From positions 128,170 through 186,657 of the forward strand of contig JASBRU010000006.1 in assembly GCA_030149285.1 (NCBI GenBank): a stretch of 58,488 nt of DNA. Reading direction: 5' to 3'. Shown one piece after another: positions 39,166 through 47,829 of the stretch. Each line of letters opens with the position of its first letter. Positions within the stretch are counted from its first letter, which is position 1. The notes below the pieces were generated by a model. It saw nothing but the letters and a program-made list of their open reading frames with translations, searched no databases and was not told the origin of the DNA. The DNA comes from Flavobacteriales bacterium. GTDB lineage: Bacteria > Bacteroidota > Bacteroidia > Flavobacteriales > JASBRU01. The position numbers and the translations under genes are program-made.

Positions 39166-39636
39166 ATGAAAAAATTTATTCCAATACTCCTATTTTGCGT
39201 GGCCTTAGCAACAAGCAGCGCCTGCTCTAAAGATGATGAAGGCACTACACGCACTCCTGAACCCCGATTTACTAGTGCTCAAGAACAAGTAATTACTACT
39301 TTTTCTAAAACTTGGGTATTAGATAGTCACACCCAAATTACTTCAGAAAACTTCATTCCGCAGCCTATATTAAGAGATATGGTTTTAATAATAAACGATG
39401 ATTTTACCTATAATCTAACTGGGGTAAACATCAATAGCAGATTGCTACCAGAAGATGGTACTTGGAGTTTTTATGAAAATAAATCAAATAAAATACTTTT
39501 AAACCCTGTTACTAAGTACGAAATGGTCATTGGCATTGAAAATTTATCGGACACGAACTTAGAACTGAAATACAACTTTGTTGACCAACGTTATGCAGGT
39601 ATTACATACCATCATAATTTTTGGTTGGCACAATAA
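39166..39636 (+). CDS. Lipocalin-like lipoprotein, copy 1
   Basis: A 156-residue lipoprotein (lipobox ATSSAC-SKDDE). The strand pattern with KTWVLDSHTQI, FTYNLTGVNI and DGTWSFYENKSNKILL is that of the small lipocalin-like proteins common in Bacteroidota. Paralogue of the next gene, which shares C-SKDD and the [DT]GTW-x-F motif. ATG 39166 rather than TTG 39163. Ligand unknown. Confidence 0.7.
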   Translation: MKKFIPILLFCVALATSSACSKDDEGTTRTPEPRFTSAQEQVITTFSKTWVLDSHTQITSENFIPQPILRDMVLIINDDFTYNLTGVNINSRLLPEDGTWSFYENKSNKILLNPVTKYEMVIGIENLSDTNLELKYNFVDQRYAGITYHHNFWLAQ

Positions 39637-39654
39637 ATAACCCAAAAAATAACC

Positions 39655-40116
39655 ATGAAAAAATTAACACTTTTACTTAGCATCTTAGTAATTACTCTAT
39701 CAATCTCATCTTGTAGTAAAGATGATGATAGCGGAACTACCCCACAACAAAGCCAGCAAAGCATCAACAGAGGCTATGTGACTAACAACGTATGGGCTTT
39801 AGATACTTTTACGGTAATTTCTGCTGTAGATAGCATGCCAGTACCAGGTGTGCCGGCTATAACGGGAACCTTAGATATAAAAACTGATGGAACTTATATA
39901 ATGACGGGGACAATTATAAACTTTATACAACCTACAGGTACATGGCAGTTTAATGGTTCTTCTGCTACTGAGGCCATACTTAATGCCGGTACTGTAGACG
40001 AGATATTCATCTTTTTAGATGTAATTAACGAAGATGATTTACAATTTAGTTTTACAAACACAATACCTTTTGTAGGTGTAGTATATATTGATACTGACTG
40101 GGAGCCTATCCCATAA
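39655..40116 (+). CDS. Lipocalin-like lipoprotein, copy 2
   Basis: A 153-residue lipoprotein (lipobox SISSC-SKDDDS), then a Gln/Thr-rich linker and a beta-rich domain with NVWALDTFTVI, DGTYIMTGTI and PTGTWQFNGSSATEAIL. Same layout as the previous gene, 18 nt upstream, so a local duplication is likely. Function unknown. Confidence 0.7.
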   Translation: MKKLTLLLSILVITLSISSCSKDDDSGTTPQQSQQSINRGYVTNNVWALDTFTVISAVDSMPVPGVPAITGTLDIKTDGTYIMTGTIINFIQPTGTWQFNGSSATEAILNAGTVDEIFIFLDVINEDDLQFSFTNTIPFVGVVYIDTDWEPIP

Positions 40117-40121
40117 ATTAT

Positions 40122-40607
40122 ATGGAATATAATGACAAACCTTTAATGCAGTCTCGTTTCCGTAGTAGTAATTACGTGAAGGGGGCTGCAGTTTTAATTT
40201 TTTACGGTTTGTTGTGCTATGGCTTACTCACTGCTATACCCGATAACCAAGTTGTACATATTACACTTGGTTTATTTGGGCTTGTAATAATTATTGGATT
40301 TATAGGTTTTTTCTTTTTTGATAATAAGACCTTATTCCTATATCATGACCGGCTAGAGTTTGTAAACCGAGTAACGGGTAGCCGCATTGAAGTTTATTAT
40401 GATCATATTAAAAAAGCTACCATCCGAACTGACTTTTACAAAGATAGTGTGGGAAACCCAAAAAGTGATGGACACTATGTTTTTGAAATGCTTACCGAAG
40501 ACAACCATGAGTTTGAGTTTGATGAAAACCAATATGATAACTTTAGACAATTGGTAGACTTTATCTCAAAAAAACTAAAAAAACCCATCAGTAGAAAACC
40601 CCGCTAA
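40122..40607 (+). CDS. Membrane protein with PH-like domain
   Basis: A 161-residue protein with two membrane helices (residues about 20-38 and 44-66, ending GFFFFD) and a soluble C-terminal part (LFLYHDRLEFVNRVTGSRIE and following) that reads like the bacterial PH domains found after such hairpins. It is 5 nt after the lipocalin-like gene. No specific role. Confidence 0.6.
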   Translation: MEYNDKPLMQSRFRSSNYVKGAAVLIFYGLLCYGLLTAIPDNQVVHITLGLFGLVIIIGFIGFFFFDNKTLFLYHDRLEFVNRVTGSRIEVYYDHIKKATIRTDFYKDSVGNPKSDGHYVFEMLTEDNHEFEFDENQYDNFRQLVDFISKKLKKPISRKPR

Positions 40608-40741
40608 TTATTATTGTTCCATCAAAAAATGGACTTAATACAATGCATGCACACAGGTATTTATACCTATAAAATGGGGTTTAAAATACCAAATTTTACT
40701 GATTAACAGCAACTTAACATCAAACTATACATTTTTTGTGT

Positions 40742-40749
40742 TATATTTG
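40742..40749 (+). promoter_or_regulatory. -7 box of the 40778 membrane gene
   Basis: TATATTTG, an exact -7 match 28 nt before ATG 40778. It ends a 135-bp gap in which nothing else is seen. Confidence 0.5.
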
Positions 40750-40777
40750 AAATAGCAATCTTTCAATACAACGAAAA

Positions 40778-41299
40778 ATGGCAACTCATCAGTTTGAAAT
40801 TAAAGCGACTAATAACCGCCAATGGAAAATTGTACTTTTCCATACCCTATTGGTATTAGCAAGTTATGCACTACTTAACTTTTTACACCAAGCTGGCTAC
40901 AAACTTATCATCATTGGCTTGCTTGCTATAAACTTTACTTTATTGGTTTTACATGCACGTTTGCTTGTAAAAAACTTACTGAGCAGAGCGCTTACTTTGT
41001 GTGTAAATCATCGTGGTATTTATGACAACTCTTGCCTGGCAAACTTTGGCTATGTAGCTTGGGATGATATAGAAGATATACACGTTAGTCAACATAGCTT
41101 TTTTAGTGTAAAAAATACTGTTATAGAAATACAGGTAAAAAACCCAAAAGAGCTATTGGCAAAAATGCCTTTATGGAAAAGATTGATTTTACTTACCGAT
41201 AAGCTACAGTACAACAGCCCCTTTGTAATACGCACAGCTTACATGCCTATTTGTGCTACAGAATTAGAAGGACACATTAGGGCTTGCAGACCTCTTTAA
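40778..41299 (+). CDS. Membrane protein with PH-like domain (STM3941-like)
   Basis: A 173-residue protein similar in layout to 40122-40607: two N-terminal membrane helices (VLFHTLLVLASYALLNFL and KLIIIGLLAINFTLLVLHA) and a C-terminal domain with GYVAWDDIEDIHVSQHSFFS, typical of STM3941-like bacterial PH proteins. Own promoter. Role unknown. Confidence 0.6.
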   Translation: MATHQFEIKATNNRQWKIVLFHTLLVLASYALLNFLHQAGYKLIIIGLLAINFTLLVLHARLLVKNLLSRALTLCVNHRGIYDNSCLANFGYVAWDDIEDIHVSQHSFFSVKNTVIEIQVKNPKELLAKMPLWKRLILLTDKLQYNSPFVIRTAYMPICATELEGHIRACRPL

Positions 41300-41310
41300 A
41301 ATAAAATTTT

Positions 41311-42204
41311 TTATTGGTAATATGTATACTCGTACCTAAGGGTATGAGATAGGTTTCCTTCATCATCATACATTGGGCGTTCATCTATCAAGCCTTTTGC
41401 GTTTATAACAGAGCCCGATGGTGGTTTTTGTGCAGTAACACAGTCATTATACTCGCCGGTAGCTACAATTACCTCCTCCTCTGCTCCTTTATAGGGCTTG
41501 TACACAGTATAGGTATACTTACAACCATCTGTTGTAGTATAGTGATGTTCTGTAACTTTTTGCTTATCTCTACCACGCAATAAAATGTAGGTCTCAACAA
41601 TACTGTCTTTGCCATTTGTTAAATACTCAAAGGTTGCCCCGTAGCCTTGTGTAAGCCTTTTATTTATTATCTGACTAATGGTTAGCTTTCTTACCGTACC
41701 ATTTTCGTTTGTAAACACGTTTAAATGTGCTTTTTTCTCTCCTGTAGAGTCTGGGCTTACTGTTTTAGTTATCTGCTCTTGGCTGGCATACTTACCCTCT
41801 TTGTAATTATAGGTAACCTCTATCTCTTCCCAGTTTTTTGCCGATAAAAATAAGGCCTGTGTAAAGCCACTTATTTTACCGTTTTCATACCATAGTCTAA
41901 AAATATAGTCTTGTTCTTTATCGCCAATATTTGGGTTGTAAGAAACTATCCTGCCCTTTTCATCAAACAAAATGCTTTGTGCCAATTGCTCTTCTGTACT
42001 ATCGGTTTTAGAAATATAAACCGTAACAGATTTTACTTTTTTAGCCAATACATCTGCCTTAGTTATAGGTAAGGGATACCCTTTAAAATCCATCTGATAA
42101 GGATCTGTAGGGTATAAAGGATAAGGTGTTCTGTAACTTTGTGCTACAGCAATACTACCTAGTAAGCATAATGCTACAGCAAAAAATAATTGTTTCTTAA
42201 GCAT
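41311..42204 (-). CDS. Exported protein of unknown function
   Basis: A 297-residue protein with signal peptide (LFFAVALCLLGSIAVAQ). The mature part has RHS/MORN-like alternating strands (LWYENGKISGF, YNYKEGKYASQEQ, DERPMYDDEGNLSHTLRYEY), i.e. repeated aromatic-polar strands such as are seen in YD-repeat-like or toxin-antitoxin-type secreted proteins. No enzyme motif. It follows the ABC ATPase gene by 6 nt and may be co-transcribed. Confidence 0.6.
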   Translation of the reverse strand: MLKKQLFFAVALCLLGSIAVAQSYRTPYPLYPTDPYQMDFKGYPLPITKADVLAKKVKSVTVYISKTDSTEEQLAQSILFDEKGRIVSYNPNIGDKEQDYIFRLWYENGKISGFTQALFLSAKNWEEIEVTYNYKEGKYASQEQITKTVSPDSTGEKKAHLNVFTNENGTVRKLTISQIINKRLTQGYGATFEYLTNGKDSIVETYILLRGRDKQKVTEHHYTTTDGCKYTYTVYKPYKGAEEEVIVATGEYNDCVTAQKPPSGSVINAKGLIDERPMYDDEGNLSHTLRYEYTYYQ

Positions 42205-42210
42205 ATTAGT

Positions 42211-42897
42211 CTAACGGTTGCGTTCGTCAGTTTCGATTTGCCCATCACGCAATCTAATGATTCGGTGTGCATGCTGAGCGATATCCTCTTCGTGAGTAAC
42301 AATAATTACGGTGTTTCCGTTGCGGTGAATTTCGTCAAATAAATTCATTATTTCAACAGAAGTTTTAGAATCTAAGTTACCCGTAGGTTCATCAGCTAAT
42401 ATTATAGAAGGGTTGTTTACCAATGCTCTGCCTACAGCAACACGTTGGCGTTGTCCACCCGATAATTGGTTGGGGCGGTGGTCCATACGATCTGCCAAAC
42501 CTACATCTGCCAATACTTTGGTTGCACGCTCATTTCTGTGTGCTTTACCTTGGCCGGCATATATAAGTGGCAGGGCTACATTTTCTAGGGCTGTAGAGCG
42601 CGGTAACAGATTAAAGGTTTGAAAAACAAAACCAATTTCTCGGTTACGTATTTCTGCCAACTCATTATCTGTCATGCTACTTACATCATGCCCATTTAAT
42701 ATATAAGTGCCGGATGTTGGTGTATCTAAACAGCCCAACAAGTTCATCAAGGTACTTTTACCACTACCCGATGGTCCCATAAGGGCAACGTATTCGCCTT
42801 TTTCTATCTCTAGGCTAATGCCTCTAAGTACTTTTACCACTTCATTACCAAGTGGAAAGTTTCTTACAATATCTGTTAGTTTTATAACCGTTTCCAT
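42211..42897 (-). CDS. ABC transporter ATP-binding protein, MacB/LolD type
   Basis: A 228-residue ATPase: Walker [11 protein letters not shown]-loop [11 protein letters not shown], signature LSGGQRQRV, Walker [13 protein letters not shown], switch His in [10 protein letters not shown]. The [19 protein letters not shown] segment is typical of the MacB/LolD/FtsE branch, which powers periplasm-facing export or lipoprotein release. The cognate FtsX-type permease is not in the window, so it is an orphan ATPase or pairs with a distant gene. Confidence 0.9.
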   Translation of the reverse strand: METVIKLTDIVRNFPLGNEVVKVLRGISLEIEKGEYVALMGPSGSGKSTLMNLLGCLDTPTSGTYILNGHDVSSMTDNELAEIRNREIGFVFQTFNLLPRSTALENVALPLIYAGQGKAHRNERATKVLADVGLADRMDHRPNQLSGGQRQRVAVGRALVNNPSIILADEPTGNLDSKTSVEIMNLFDEIHRNGNTVIIVTHEEDIAQHAHRIIRLRDGQIETDERNR

Positions 42898-42987
42898 AAA
42901 GCCTAATAAGTTGTTGGGCTAATATAGCTAAAGTGCCTTAATTAGCCATATGCATGCTACTAAAGAGACGATTAAATGTGCAAAATA

Positions 42988-43083
42988 TTACATCACAAAA
43001 AACATAAACGAAAAAGCCAGCATCAATATGATAATCGATATAAGCGTATAGCGGATATAGGTTTTATAAAATTTGTTGTTCAT
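42988..43083 (-). CDS. Candidate 31-residue single-pass membrane microprotein
   Basis: The frame starts ATG 43083 and reads MNNKFYKTYIRYTLISIII followed by a hydrophobic run to FMFFVM and TAA. The layout is a short basic N-terminus and one transmembrane helix. It sits alone in the 290-bp gap between the ABC ATPase and the SRPBCC gene. Support is only the composition and a good ATG; it could be chance. Confidence 0.35.
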   Translation of the reverse strand: MNNKFYKTYIRYTLISIIILMLAFSFMFFVM

Positions 43084-43186
43084 ATTATAAATATCGGCTA
43101 TACTTCTTGGGAAAGCATTAAGCCAATATGAACAATGTGTTAATAACTAATACACAGCAGATTGGTAAAGGAAATTTGATGATTTT

Positions 43187-43729
43187 TTAACCCTCAAAAT
43201 ACTCCTTTAAGTTAATAACTTGGGCGCGCCAAAACTCTTTCATTTTTTCGGCTTCTTTTGAGTTGGGAAGCTTGGTATGCTGAAAAACTACCTGGCTTTT
43301 ATAAGCTCCTTTATCATAAAAGTTTGCATTTACATGGGTTTCTCCATCTACCCATGTACTACGGATGTATTTTAGAGGGGTGTGGTTTCTTATTTCCAAG
43401 TCTCCATCTAACAACCACTCTTTTCGTTGCTCAGGGTTTAATACAGCATCGTATACAACCTCTACAGGCGCATTAATGGTTTTACTGGCGCTTACATCAA
43501 AACCTATTTTTTGCTCATGTACTTGCCTCATACCCCTATGTTGCGCATAAGACACTGCAATTTGTTGCTGCCACCACATACTAGCACCATGCTCTGTGGC
43601 TAGCGCTACTATTTGTTTATGAGTCATTTCTGTGCCATTGGCACGATCTATAATAGCAAACCATTCATCCCAGCTTTTGCCGGTAGCTGACATTATTTTT
43701 TCTTCGGAGATGAGTTTAGGTTGTGGCAT
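43187..43729 (-). CDS. DUF4287 plus SRPBCC domain protein
   Basis: A 180-residue cytoplasmic protein. Residues about 8-68 form a DUF4287-type domain (IMSATGKSWDEWFAIIDRAN, and TEHGASMWWQQQIAVSYAQH). Residues about 72-180 form a shortened SRPBCC domain (VSASKTINAPVEVVYDAVLN, FQHTKLPNSKEAEKMKEFWR). Such proteins are widespread in Bacteroidota and are thought to bind hydrophobic ligands. Function not known. Confidence 0.8.
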   Translation of the reverse strand: MPQPKLISEEKIMSATGKSWDEWFAIIDRANGTEMTHKQIVALATEHGASMWWQQQIAVSYAQHRGMRQVHEQKIGFDVSASKTINAPVEVVYDAVLNPEQRKEWLLDGDLEIRNHTPLKYIRSTWVDGETHVNANFYDKGAYKSQVVFQHTKLPNSKEAEKMKEFWRAQVINLKEYFEG

Positions 43730-43737
43730 TGTTATAC

Positions 43738-44286
43738 TTATTTGTTTTCTCTCTCGGCTTTTATAGTTAGTAATGCTTCTTTGGCTTCATCTACTAAGTC
43801 TGTTTGTAGTCTCCTTTCTATTTCTGCATCACTAATGTTTTGAAACTTGGTTTTAAACCTATTGGTTTTCATTATATAGTTTTGGTCCAAAGCTTCTCTT
43901 GACACTTCTGCTTTCTTTTCACCAATATACTTATAGTACAATTCTTTAGCCATAGCTTTTCTCTTAAATAGAAAAATTAAAAAGAAAACAAGACCTATTG
44001 GATTGAACCTTATGAATATAAAATATATTTCTGCACTGTAAATATGTGAAAAAGAAACAAGCCCTATTGTCCAAAGTGCAAGTGTAAAAAACAATAGAAT
44101 AAAAAGCCAAGTAGGTTTTTTAAGTACAAAAGGAGTGCAAATTGTTATAATGATAAGACCAATCCATTTTCTATAATTAGTTGCATCAATAGAGGCACCA
44201 AACCGTAACTCATCTATTAAAAACAAAAGTGAGCCAATCCAGAGTATCGCTAATAGTATATAATCTTTCTTAAGTGACTTATCCAT
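43738..44286 (-). CDS. Integral membrane protein of unknown function
   Basis: A 182-residue protein with about four membrane helices in the first 115 residues (YILLAILWIGSLLFLIDEL, IGLIIITICTPFVL, WLFILLFFTLALWTIGLV, PIGLVFFLIFLF) and a charged C-terminal cytoplasmic tail of about 65 residues (SREALDQNYIMKTNRFKTKF). No family. It lies 4 nt after the next membrane gene in an operon of four. Confidence 0.6.
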   Translation of the reverse strand: MDKSLKKDYILLAILWIGSLLFLIDELRFGASIDATNYRKWIGLIIITICTPFVLKKPTWLFILLFFTLALWTIGLVSFSHIYSAEIYFIFIRFNPIGLVFFLIFLFKRKAMAKELYYKYIGEKKAEVSREALDQNYIMKTNRFKTKFQNISDAEIERRLQTDLVDEAKEALLTIKAERENK

Positions 44287-44290
44287 TTTA

Positions 44291-44764
44291 CTATAACAAA
44301 CTCTTTAAAACCAACAGGCTTAGTACTGCCAAAATAATAGTTCTGATAAAAGTACGTGGATAACTAAAACCCATGTTATGCAAGTCTTTTTTACGCGGAT
44401 ATAAAAACACTAAGCCCAATAAAACAGCCAACCCACCAATACCGGAAAGCACTGTTAAAAACCGATGGCTTAAGCCCGAACTACATAATGCCAATACGAT
44501 TAAGGTAAGAGTATACCCAATACCAAAAATACGATACCAAAACACCACCGAGTGTGAAAACCCCTTATCTATATCTATGCGCTTGTGTAGTAAAATGGTT
44601 GCAAAATGGTTGGCTATTGCATAAGCACCCAATAGGGTTGGCAACAATACTGTTGCCCCCTTTATATCTAGTGCTGTAACTATGCAGGCAAAAACCAATG
44701 CAATAATCAAAATATTCTCTACCCGATCATAATTGCGGCTATATTTTTCCGATAAGTTTTTCAT
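44291..44764 (-). CDS. Integral membrane protein of unknown function
   Basis: A 157-residue protein with four or five membrane helices (ILIIALVFACIVTALDIKG, VLLPTLLGAYAIANHFATIL, IFGIGYTLTLIVLALCSS, LTVLSGIGGLAVLLGLVF, FIRTIILAVLSLLVLKSLL). No signature. The start overlaps the stop of the upstream lipoprotein by 4 nt (ATGA), so translation is coupled. Confidence 0.65.
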   Translation of the reverse strand: MKNLSEKYSRNYDRVENILIIALVFACIVTALDIKGATVLLPTLLGAYAIANHFATILLHKRIDIDKGFSHSVVFWYRIFGIGYTLTLIVLALCSSGLSHRFLTVLSGIGGLAVLLGLVFLYPRKKDLHNMGFSYPRTFIRTIILAVLSLLVLKSLL

Positions 44765-45144
44765 CTCAAATTACCATTCGCATCAAAAACACCTCTAAAA
44801 CTCTCTACATAAGCTTCTTCTGTAATGCCTTCATTTTTTAGCTCTTCACGAGTTTCTGCAATTACATCACAGGTATTGGTATGGTCTACAAAACCACTCT
44901 CTAAAACTACTTTTCGTTCGTTCTCAATCATGGGGTCATTCACCTCCTTTTCATGCACAATTGCGTATTTCATAAAATAGATACTTAGCATAATGCGCTC
45001 TGCTTCGGTATACAAGTCTTTTTCAGAGCCTTTTGCAATAACTTCTTGGTAATTTTCTTCGTCAAAAGAAACGCATTTTGGGTCGCCGGTACTGCAAGAT
45101 GCCAAGGCAACGGTAATACTAAATAGTAGTGCTAGTTTTTTCAT
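44761..45144 (-). CDS. Small lipoprotein of unknown function
   Basis: A 127-residue lipoprotein (lipobox VALASC-STGDP). The mature part is acidic and helical with two later Cys (PKCVSF, NTCDVI) that may form a disulphide. Overlaps the next gene by 4 nt and follows the M14 peptidase by 11 nt. No known family. Confidence 0.6.
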   Translation of the reverse strand: MKKLALLFSITVALASCSTGDPKCVSFDEENYQEVIAKGSEKDLYTEAERIMLSIYFMKYAIVHEKEVNDPMIENERKVVLESGFVDHTNTCDVIAETREELKNEGITEEAYVESFRGVFDANGNLR

Positions 45145-45155
45145 GTTTGCTCTAT

Positions 45156-46877
45156 TTATAAAACTCTGGTTATGGGGTATCGTTTATAGCTTTTTTCAAA
45201 ATCCGGAGATTGCTCGTAAATATAATATAATTGGGCTACGTGGCTATTTGCCAAGCGCGGATTGTTCTTTTTATCCGCCTCAAATTGTGCTTTTAGCTGT
45301 GGGTTTTCTTCCAACAGTTTTAACGCATCCGCTTCGTATGCGTAGTCAGAAAACCACTCTTTTTGTTGCAAAATCACATCAAAAAAGCCCCAGTTAAAAA
45401 ACGAGTCGGTAGCTTGTGGCTCTAACACTTCCACTATATAGCGTACTGTTTCGGGGTCATTGGTTTGCACTAATACATCGCCTTTGTAGTATTGTATTTT
45501 TTGCAGCTCTTTGCGCACTTGTACCTTGCTATGTACATAATGCCCCTCATAGGGAGATGATTTGGTATCGTAATCTTGTATATAATACACCTCAACCTCC
45601 ATAATACTATCTTTCTCAAGTGGTGTCATCTTTACTTTGTTGGCTTTTAACCTATCTAACACCTTGGTATAGCCTTGCGGTATTACATAATAGTTTGGCT
45701 TTTGCACCACCGTTTTGGGTTTGTAAGTATTATAGTACTTTATGTTTTTGGTATAAGGTTCATCTAGCTTATAGGCCAATCGTTCTTTGCCACTTAGTGG
45801 GCTTACACTATACTCATAGTTATAGCCTTTATGCTCTTGGTTGATGTATTGTGTGGTATCTAGCTCCCACTCTATGGCAAAGTCTTTTTTGTCTTTTAGT
45901 ATATCTAAAGCACGACTTCTGGCTGTTTGCAATTCTGCTTTTTTACCATGCATATTATCATATATCGTATTCATAAACTGGTAACTATGCATAACCCTAT
46001 CTTTAAAGGGTTTAAACTTGTGCGCCTCTGTGGTAAAACCAATGGTATTAAACAAGGTTGTATAACCGCTACTGTAGCGCGGACTATCAAAAAAGTCCAT
46101 AATACCTTTATCTGCAGTTTCTTTAAAACCATAAATATAAGGGGTCATTTCATAGCCTTTGTTTTTCATATCCGTATACAGCTGAGGTACAAATTGCCCT
46201 TTAGCATATTCTGCCAATAGCTTATTCATTTTACTCATTTGGGTAGTTAATAAGCTAAGGGTATACTGGTACTGGTAACCGTTGGTGGTGTGGTTATCTA
46301 TAAAAATATCTGGTTTCCAGGTTCTAAAAATCTCTGTAAAAGCAAAGGCATTTTTAGAATCCATTTTGATGAAATCTCTGTTTAAATCGTAGTTTTTGGC
46401 ATTGCCTCTAAAGCCATACTCTTCGGGGCCATTTTGGTTGGCTCTACCTGCCGAACCTCTGTTTAATGTTCCGCCTACATTGTAAAATGGTATAATACAT
46501 ACTACTACATCTAAGGGAGCTTCTCTTTCAAAACTAGCCATATCTGCCAATAGGTGTTGTGCAAACAACAGACTTGCATCTACACCACAAGGCTCGCCTG
46601 GGTGTATAGCATTGTTGATGAGCAATACCATATGCCCGCGTTCTTTAGCATCTTTTGGGTCAAAAGTGCCTGCATCGTCTATCACAAAAAGGTGTAGGGG
46701 CTTACCAACATCTGTAGTACCGTAGGTGAGTAGTTTTGCTGCCGAGTATTTATTGGCTAGCTGCGTATAAGCCTCAATCCCTTCTTCATAAGTAAGGGTT
46801 TGGTTTTGCTGAAATTGCTTTTGTGCAACACATGAAAACCAAGGCAACAGAAGCAATAAGAATAGCAGTTTTTTCAT
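45156..46877 (-). CDS. Exported M14-family zinc carboxypeptidase
   Basis: A 573-residue secreted peptidase. Signal peptide ending SCVAQ (a possible lipobox Cys at FSC). The M14 zinc and active-site features are NNAIHPGEPCG (zinc His and Glu), GNAKNYDLNRDF (substrate-binding N-R), IDNHTTNGYQYQY (zinc His), and a late TTEAHKF with the catalytic Glu. The last 230 residues form a beta-rich C-terminal region. Such proteins remove C-terminal residues or cut peptidoglycan-type peptides in the periplasm. First of a four-gene operon with small membrane and lipoprotein genes. Confidence 0.85.
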   Translation of the reverse strand: MKKLLFLLLLLPWFSCVAQKQFQQNQTLTYEEGIEAYTQLANKYSAAKLLTYGTTDVGKPLHLFVIDDAGTFDPKDAKERGHMVLLINNAIHPGEPCGVDASLLFAQHLLADMASFEREAPLDVVVCIIPFYNVGGTLNRGSAGRANQNGPEEYGFRGNAKNYDLNRDFIKMDSKNAFAFTEIFRTWKPDIFIDNHTTNGYQYQYTLSLLTTQMSKMNKLLAEYAKGQFVPQLYTDMKNKGYEMTPYIYGFKETADKGIMDFFDSPRYSSGYTTLFNTIGFTTEAHKFKPFKDRVMHSYQFMNTIYDNMHGKKAELQTARSRALDILKDKKDFAIEWELDTTQYINQEHKGYNYEYSVSPLSGKERLAYKLDEPYTKNIKYYNTYKPKTVVQKPNYYVIPQGYTKVLDRLKANKVKMTPLEKDSIMEVEVYYIQDYDTKSSPYEGHYVHSKVQVRKELQKIQYYKGDVLVQTNDPETVRYIVEVLEPQATDSFFNWGFFDVILQQKEWFSDYAYEADALKLLEENPQLKAQFEADKKNNPRLANSHVAQLYYIYEQSPDFEKSYKRYPITRVL

Positions 46878-46920
46878 GCAGATATAGTTTGTAGGTAAAT
46901 ATCTGCACTTTTTAGCAATT

Positions 46921-46950
46921 AAAAAAGGAGACCCTTTTGAGACCTCCTTT
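46921..46950 (-). terminator. Minus-strand terminator
   Basis: AAAGGAG (46924-46930) pairs with CTCCTTT (46944-46950), and on the minus strand the stem is followed by a T run (complement of 46921-46926). It ends transcription of the small secreted gene at 46975-47286. Confidence 0.7.
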
Positions 46951-46974
46951 AGCTGATTGAATATAGAATAAAAA

Positions 46975-47286
46975 TTATTCTACCGCTTCAGTATGTTTTG
47001 GTTTTTCAGCTCTTGTTGCGCTTTTGTTTACAGACTGCAAACGTGCTTTTCTGCTGGTTCTTACAACTGGTGCTTTTTCTGTTTTAGCTTCTGTTGTAGT
47101 AGTACCATTTGTAGCAGATACTTCTTTTACATTTTGTGTTGGTGCAGCTGCATCTACTTGTACTGATGCTTCCTTCAACTCTTTTTTATCTAGCTTACTT
47201 ATTGCAGATTGTGCATTTGCATTGATGCTCATAAAGCTCATTGCTACTAATGCAAATCCGCTTACTATCCATTTATTTGTTTTCAT
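46975..47286 (-). CDS. Small secreted Thr/Lys/Ala-rich protein
   Basis: A 103-residue exported protein (signal peptide to INANAQ) with a low-complexity mature part rich in Ala, Thr, Lys and Glu (TNGTTTTEAKTEKAPVVRTS) and a basic C-terminus. Likely intrinsically disordered. No family. ATG 47286 gives a regular signal peptide; the open frame continues to 47325. Followed by a good terminator. Confidence 0.6.
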   Translation of the reverse strand: MKTNKWIVSGFALVAMSFMSINANAQSAISKLDKKELKEASVQVDAAAPTQNVKEVSATNGTTTTEAKTEKAPVVRTSRKARLQSVNKSATRAEKPKHTEAVE

Positions 47287-47333
47287 GGCATTCTTTTTTT
47301 GTTCTAAGTATCTTATCACAAGCACTGTGCCAA

Positions 47334-47828
47334 TTATTTTTTTTCTTTTAAAAGCTCATCTATAATGCGGTCTAAAGCTTTTTCTGTACCTAGGTAAAAA
47401 CGTTCTTTTCTAAATTGAGGTATCATTTCATTTTCTATAATTTCTTTTACAAGATCATCAGTAAGTACATCCTCTACACCTAAGCCTGTGGCAATAGCAA
47501 TTTGTTGTGTATTAAAGCTAAGTAATATTACAATACCATTATTTGTTGCCGAATCGCCCACACCCCATTCATTACCCAAGTAAGTTGCCAGTTCTAAGGC
47601 ACTATTGTAGGGTGCAATACTATCTATAGTTACTACCGCTATTTGATAGCCGGTTTTGAAAATAATTTCATTAACAATATTGGTAAGCTTAGTTTCTTGG
47701 CTACCAGAAAAAACATTCTCAAAATCAGTTACTACTCCTGTTGGTTTTAACAGCGGACCTTTATCTTGAGCCTTTGCTGCAAAAGCCATACATAAGAACA
47801 ATAATATGGGTAATGCTTTTTTAATCAT
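47334..47828 (-). CDS. TPM-domain protein
   Basis: A 164-residue exported protein: signal peptide (ALPILLFLCMAFAAKAQ), then a TPM domain (TGVVTDFENVFSGSQETKLT, QIAVVTIDSIAPYNSALELA, NNGIVILLSFNTQQIAIATG followed by LGVEDVLTD). TPM domains have been linked to phosphatase activity and photosystem maintenance in plants; here the role is unknown. Start 47828 directly follows the ABC-F stop (1 nt); an ATG 12 nt further upstream would overlap that gene. Confidence 0.8.
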   Translation of the reverse strand: MIKKALPILLFLCMAFAAKAQDKGPLLKPTGVVTDFENVFSGSQETKLTNIVNEIIFKTGYQIAVVTIDSIAPYNSALELATYLGNEWGVGDSATNNGIVILLSFNTQQIAIATGLGVEDVLTDDLVKEIIENEMIPQFRKERFYLGTEKALDRIIDELLKEKK

Positions 47829-47829
47829 C

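Noticed and set aside
45143..46220. Several plus-strand frames of 60-100 codons
   Set aside because: They lie antisense within the M14 carboxypeptidase, whose catalytic motifs fix the true frame.
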